From positions 26,670 to 90,669 of the forward strand of contig NZ_JNIJ01000029.1 in assembly GCF_000701345.1 (NCBI RefSeq): a DNA stretch of 64,000 nt, written 5' to 3'. Numbering within the stretch: the stretch's first letter is position 1; each line of letters starts with the position of its first letter. The position numbers and the translations under genes were made by a program. The notes under the pieces are model-generated. The model searched no databases and had not been told where the DNA came from. It was given only the letters and a program-made list of their open reading frames with translations. Origin of the DNA: Bradyrhizobium sp. URHD0069. Its GTDB lineage: Bacteria; Pseudomonadota; Alphaproteobacteria; Rhizobiales; Xanthobacteraceae. Shown here piece by piece: positions 60,485-64,000 of this stretch.

Positions 60485-61792
60485 TTACTCAGCAGCCTGA
60501 ACGCGGATGTCCGAACCGTGCGCCTTGAACTGCGCGGCTTCGGTGGAGTCGTGAAGCGCCGTGGTCGACGAGGTGCCGCCGGTGATGGTGGTCGACACCA
60601 GATCGAAGTAGCCGGTGCCGACTTCGCGCTGATGGCGCGTTGCCGAATAGCCGTGCTTCTCCGAGGCGAACTCGGCCTGCTGCAGGCGCGAATAAGCCGC
60701 CATGCCTTCGGCCTTGTAGCCGCGCGCCAGTTCGAACATGCCGTGGTTGAGCGAGTGGAAACCCGCCAGCGTGACAAACTGGAACTTGTAGCCCATCGCG
60801 CCGATTTCGCGCTGGAACTTGGCGATCGTCGCCTTGTCGATGTTGGCTTCCCAATTGAACGACGGCGAACAATTGTAGGCCAGCATCTTGTTCGGATAGA
60901 CCTTGTGCACCGCCTCGGCGAATTCTTTCGCCTCTTCGAGGTTAGGGGTCGAGGTTTCCCACCACAGCAAGTCGGCATACTTCGCGAACGCGATGCCGCG
61001 CTTGATGCAATGCGCGAGACCGGTGCCGGGCTTGAGGCGGAAGAAGCCTTCCGCGGTGCGCTCGCCGGTAATGAACTCGCGGTCGCGCTCGTCCACGTCG
61101 AACGTGATCAGCTTGGCGCTCTCGGCGTCGGTGCGCGCCAGCACGAAGGTCGGCGTGCCGCAGACATCGGCAGCAAGCCGCGCCGCGATCAGGTTGCGCT
61201 CATGCGCCGCGGTCGGGATCAGCACCTTGCCGCCCATGTGGCCGCACTTTTTTTCCGACGCGAGCTGGTCCTCGAAGTGAACGCCGGCCGCGCCCGCCTC
61301 GACATAGGCCTTCATGATTTCGAACGAATTCAAGGGGCCGCCGAAGCCGGCTTCCGCGTCGGCGACAATAGGCACGAACCAGTCGATCTTGGCGCCGCCT
61401 TCGGAGTGCTCGATCTGGTCGGCGCGCTGGAAGGTGCGGTTGATCCGGCGGCACAGTTCCGGGCCGGCATTGGCCGGATAGAGGCTCTGGTCGGGATACA
61501 TCGCGCCCGCGGTGTTTGCGTCGGCAGCAACCTGCCAGCCCGACAGATAGATCGCGGGAAGCCCGGCGCGCGCCTGCTGCATCGCCTGGTTGCCGGTCAC
61601 CGCGCCCAGCGAATTGACATAGGGCTCGGTCTTCAGCGCGTTCCAAAGCCGATTGGCACCCTTCTCGGCCAGCGTATAAGCGATCGGCACCGAGCCGCGC
61701 AGCTTCTCCACCTCGGCCGGGGTATAGGGACGGCTGATGCCATCAAAACGCCCTGCGGGCGCGGGAACCAGCTGTTCAAAGGTCTTCGCCAT
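60485..61792 (-). CDS. aceA: Isocitrate lyase
   Basis: This 435-residue enzyme splits isocitrate into glyoxylate and succinate, letting the cell grow on acetate or fatty acids. It has the catalytic motif SEKKCGHMGGKVLIP, VPIVADAEAGFGGPLN for metal binding, and LLWWETSTPNLEEAKEF and YNCSPSFNWEANI near the end. The ATG at 61792 has GGAGAACGAG just upstream. It is divergent from an XRE/ScfR-type regulator gene that probably controls it. Confidence 0.96.
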   Translation of the reverse strand: MAKTFEQLVPAPAGRFDGISRPYTPAEVEKLRGSVPIAYTLAEKGANRLWNALKTEPYVNSLGAVTGNQAMQQARAGLPAIYLSGWQVAADANTAGAMYPDQSLYPANAGPELCRRINRTFQRADQIEHSEGGAKIDWFVPIVADAEAGFGGPLNSFEIMKAYVEAGAAGVHFEDQLASEKKCGHMGGKVLIPTAAHERNLIAARLAADVCGTPTFVLARTDAESAKLITFDVDERDREFITGERTAEGFFRLKPGTGLAHCIKRGIAFAKYADLLWWETSTPNLEEAKEFAEAVHKVYPNKMLAYNCSPSFNWEANIDKATIAKFQREIGAMGYKFQFVTLAGFHSLNHGMFELARGYKAEGMAAYSRLQQAEFASEKHGYSATRHQREVGTGYFDLVSTTITGGTSSTTALHDSTEAAQFKAHGSDIRVQAAE

Positions 61793-61895
61793 CTCGTTCT
61801 CCAATCGACATTCGTGACAGTGCATTGCGAAATGCGTGGAGAGAGCTAAACGCTAAACTCTCTAATTCGTACAGACCGCTTGCTTCCTAATGATG

Positions 61896-61948
61896 ATGTC
61901 ATGTAACATCTGAACATGTCATAGATGTCATTTTGTCATTTTTGTCAC
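61896..61948. promoter_or_regulatory. Five TGTCA half-sites in the aceA/scfR spacer
   Basis: ATGTCAT occurs at 61896, 61916 and 61925, TTGTCAT at 61933 and TTGTCAC at 61942. The starts of the last four are 9, 8 and 9 bp apart. CATGT-N9-ACATG symmetry exists between the first two. The cluster lies about 104 bp upstream of aceA and 111 bp upstream of the regulator and is a candidate operator. Confidence 0.6.
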
Positions 61949-62058
61949 AAAACGGTTTTTTCAGGCGAAGCGGCTCGCGCTGGAAAACACGTCAAAGCAA
62001 GAGAATGGAAGCCCGGGTCTGATTGCATCAGAAACGGACTCCAGTCAGCGAGGCTGCC

Positions 62059-63504
62059 ATGGCCGGGGATTCCGCGAAGAAGCTGTTTGTCGGCCCGCGC
62101 TTCCGGCGCATCCGCCAGCAATTGGGGCTGTCGCAAACCCAGATCGCCGAGGGTCTCGGCATTTCGCCTAGCTATATCAACCTGATCGAGCGCAATCAGC
62201 GGCCGGTGACGGCGCAGATTCTGCTCCGCCTGGCGGAAGCCTATGATCTCGATCTGCGCGATCTCGCCACCGCCGACGAGGACCGGTTCTTCGCCGAACT
62301 GAACGAGATCTTTTCCGATCCGCTGTTCCGGCAGATCGACCTGCCGAAGCAGGAACTGCGCGATCTCGCGGAATTGTGCCCCGGTGTGACTCATTCATTG
62401 CAACGGCTGTACGCGGCCTACACCGAAGCCCGCCGCGGCGAGACGCTGGTCGCAGCCCAAATGGCCGACCGCGACGAGGGCTCCAGATTCGAAGCCAATC
62501 CGATCGAGCGCATCCGCGACCTGATCGAGGCCAATCGCAATTATTTCCCCGAACTCGAACAGGCGGCGGAAAATCTCCGCGACGAATTGAACGTGTCGTC
62601 GGAGGAGCTGTTCGCCGCGCTCTCTACGCGTCTGCGCGAACGGCATTCGATCGTCACCCGGATCATGCCGGTCGAGGTGATGCGCGAGACGTTGCGGCGG
62701 TTCGATCGCCATCGCCGGCAATTGCTGATCTCGGAGCTGGTCGACGGACCCGGCCGCACCTTCCAGCTCGCCTTCCAGATCGGCATTACCGAATGCAGCG
62801 GCAGTTTTGACACGATCGTAAATCGTGCGGGGCCGCTCGATGATACGCCGCGTCGGCTCTACCGGATTACGCTGGCGAATTACTTCGCGGCCGCTGTCAT
62901 GATGCCCTATCAGGCTTTTCATAGTGCCGCGGAAACGCTGAGCTACGATGTCCACGTGCTGGCGCAACGTTTCAATGCCGGCTTCGAACAGGTCTGCCAT
63001 CGCCTGACCACGCTGCAACGGCCCAATGCGCGCGGCATTCCGTTCTTCATGCTGCGCGTCGACAATGCCGGCAATGTTTCCAAGCGATTCTCCTCGGGCA
63101 CATTCCCGTTTTCGAAATTCGGCGGCACCTGCCCGTTGTGGAACGTGCATTCGACCTTCGACACGCCGGACCGCCTGCTCAAGCAGGTGATCGAACTGCC
63201 CGACGGCAACCGCTATTTCTCGATCGCGCAGATGGTGCGCCGGCCGGTGGCGCCGCATCCGCAACCGCAACCGCGTTTTGCCATCGGGCTCGGTTGCGAA
63301 ATTCGCCATGCGTCTCGGCTGGTCTACGCCGCCGGAATGGATCTGGAAAAAACCGAGGGCACGCCGATCGGCGTCAACTGCCGGCTCTGCGAACGCGAGA
63401 ATTGCAGCCAGCGCGCCGAGCCGCCGATCACCCGCACCTTGATCCTCGACGAGAACACCCGCCGCGTGTCCTCGTTCGCGTTCAGCAATGCACGGGAGTT
63501 GTGA
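62059..63504 (+). CDS. XRE-type short-chain acyl regulator (ScfR/RamB family)
   Basis: This 481-residue protein has an N-terminal helix-turn-helix (RRIRQQLGLSQTQIAEGLGISPSYINLIERNQR), then an ImmA/IrrE-like domain with HSAAETLSYDVHVLAQRF, and a C-terminal region with GVNCRLCERENCSQRAEP cysteines. Proteins of this family sense short-chain acyl-CoA and control isocitrate lyase or methylcitrate genes. Being divergent from aceA fits. The ATG at 62059 begins the conserved part; an upstream ATG-like frame adds 12 residues. Confidence 0.9.
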   Translation: MAGDSAKKLFVGPRFRRIRQQLGLSQTQIAEGLGISPSYINLIERNQRPVTAQILLRLAEAYDLDLRDLATADEDRFFAELNEIFSDPLFRQIDLPKQELRDLAELCPGVTHSLQRLYAAYTEARRGETLVAAQMADRDEGSRFEANPIERIRDLIEANRNYFPELEQAAENLRDELNVSSEELFAALSTRLRERHSIVTRIMPVEVMRETLRRFDRHRRQLLISELVDGPGRTFQLAFQIGITECSGSFDTIVNRAGPLDDTPRRLYRITLANYFAAAVMMPYQAFHSAAETLSYDVHVLAQRFNAGFEQVCHRLTTLQRPNARGIPFFMLRVDNAGNVSKRFSSGTFPFSKFGGTCPLWNVHSTFDTPDRLLKQVIELPDGNRYFSIAQMVRRPVAPHPQPQPRFAIGLGCEIRHASRLVYAAGMDLEKTEGTPIGVNCRLCERENCSQRAEPPITRTLILDENTRRVSSFAFSNAREL

Positions 63505-63544
63505 GGGCTGTGAGCGGCGTGCCGTGGCCGAAAACCCTTCGTTC

Positions 63545-63668
63545 AATGTCGTCCCCGCGCACGCGGGGACCCATACGCCGCGGCCTCGCGTTTTGGCACA
63601 GTGGCTAACGGCTTCCGCTCCAATAGACCAAGGTGGTTATGGGTCCCCGCGTGCGCGGGGACGACATT
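63545..63668. repeat. Large perfect inverted repeat, family D
   Basis: Two 31-bp arms (63545-63575 and 63638-63668) are perfectly complementary. The left arm starts AATGTCGTCCCCGCGCACGC. Each arm contains its own short palindrome (CCCCGCGCACGCGGGG). The 62-bp loop has no recognisable coding frame. Confidence 0.9.
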
Positions 63669-63763
63669 GTAACATGGCGCATTCGTACCCAGATGCGCGA
63701 TCGTGATCCCGCGGCGCGATGCGCCCGAGTCGTGCTGGAATTTTTCGCCCTGGAAAACAGAGG

Positions 63764-63868
63764 GCGTGGGGAATGCCGGGTGCACGGTGCACCCGCAGCC
63801 CGTGTGCAATGGTAGTAAGCACACGGTAGTCACCGCAGGTCACCGGAACACCCGGCATTCCCGCACGC
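63764..63868. repeat. Nested inverted repeat, family E
   Basis: The outer arms GTGGGGAATGCCGGGTG and CACCCGGCATTCCCGCAC match with one gap; the inner arms CCGTGTGC and GCACACGG are perfect. It resembles intergenic elements of Bradyrhizobium. Confidence 0.8.
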
Positions 63869-63927
63869 AATGGTTTTAACGGCTTATATCGTGCTCTCCC
63901 CGGCGACGAATTCGTCTTGTCACCGTC

Positions 63928-63984
63928 GTCGGCGGATTGAAGGTTTTGCGAGACCCGGTTGGGCCAACGAAAACCTCCGCCGAC
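63928..63984. repeat. Inverted repeat near the window end
   Basis: GTCGGCGGA and TCCGCCGAC, with GGTTTT and AAAACC inside, form a hairpin around a GAGACCCGGTTGGG loop. Together with the elements at 63545 and 63764, the whole 63505-64000 stretch is non-coding repeats. Confidence 0.7.
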
Positions 63985-64000
63985 TTGACACCAGCAACGG

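Noticed and set aside
60365..61849. 494-codon open frame opposite aceA
   Set aside because: It is a shadow of isocitrate lyase, whose KKCGH motif and length are clear on the other strand.
63545..63868. Possible CRISPR array
   Set aside because: The repeats are inverted arms of palindromes, not direct repeats with regular spacers, and no cas gene is present.

Overview
This window looks like chromosomal DNA of a Bradyrhizobium-type alphaproteobacterium (Nitrobacteraceae). The evidence is high GC with long spurious antisense frames, a fused cytochrome b/c1 gene (fbcH) behind a Rieske gene, a fused trpE-trpG behind a Trp-codon leader peptide, a CcrM-type GANTC methyltransferase, and several dispersed palindromic intergenic repeats of a type familiar from Bradyrhizobium. 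There is no tRNA, rRNA, insertion sequence, prophage or CRISPR array. Most of the window is core housekeeping sequence.

Layout. 1-8.4 kb: a TPR protein cut by the window edge, ETF-ubiquinone oxidoreductase, a family-4-like uracil-DNA glycosylase, a GT-C-like membrane protein, RNase HII, a VOC protein and a radical SAM protein preceded by a LexA-type box. 8.6-13.6 kb: a short glycosyltransferase, a MarR-GNAT fusion next to a large palindrome, MoaB, a YpfJ-type zinc peptidase and ccrM with GANTC and CtrA-like sites in its promoter. 13.9-18.7 kb: GST, SnoaL-like protein, LysR regulator, FAD monooxygenase, thioesterase, DUF1905. 18.7-26.5 kb: mutY divergent from DUF721-dsbA-smc, then an Rsm22-like methyltransferase and a small secreted-repeat protein. 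26.7-31 kb: lemA and an M48 protease gene broken by a one-base frameshift, two tandem ParA/MinD-like ATPases, and apt. 31.2-35.6 kb: trpEG with its complete trpL attenuator, a dioxygenase remnant, an SDR epimerase and a dienelactone hydrolase.

35.8-45 kb: the bc1 operon (Rieske, cyt b/c1), trmL-queE-queD-hemF, and a tightly overlapping minus-strand operon (DUF1285, CoA pyrophosphatase, DUF6111, CCA/poly(A) polymerase, TauE-like exporter). 45.1-52 kb: a MoxR - DUF58 - DUF4159 - large membrane protein operon. 52-55 kb: a small DUF2946-like protein and a ZnuD-like TonB receptor behind a Zur-like palindrome. 55-60 kb: GNAT, two membrane/glycosyl-transfer genes, NUDIX, metallophosphoesterase and a membrane-anchored hypothetical. 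60.2-63.5 kb: isocitrate lyase with DUF4170, divergent from an XRE/ScfR-type regulator. 63.5-64 kb: stacked palindromic repeats.

No clearly new multi-gene system stands out. The strongest items for follow-up are regulatory: the LexA-like box on the radical SAM gene, the Zur-like box on the zinc-receptor pair, the repeated TGTCA half-sites between aceA and scfR, and the GANTC/CtrA layout at ccrM. Others are the orphan ParA-like ATPase pair, the frameshifted M48 gene, and a stop codon supplied by a dispersed repeat. All family calls come from reading motifs by eye; no database search was run.
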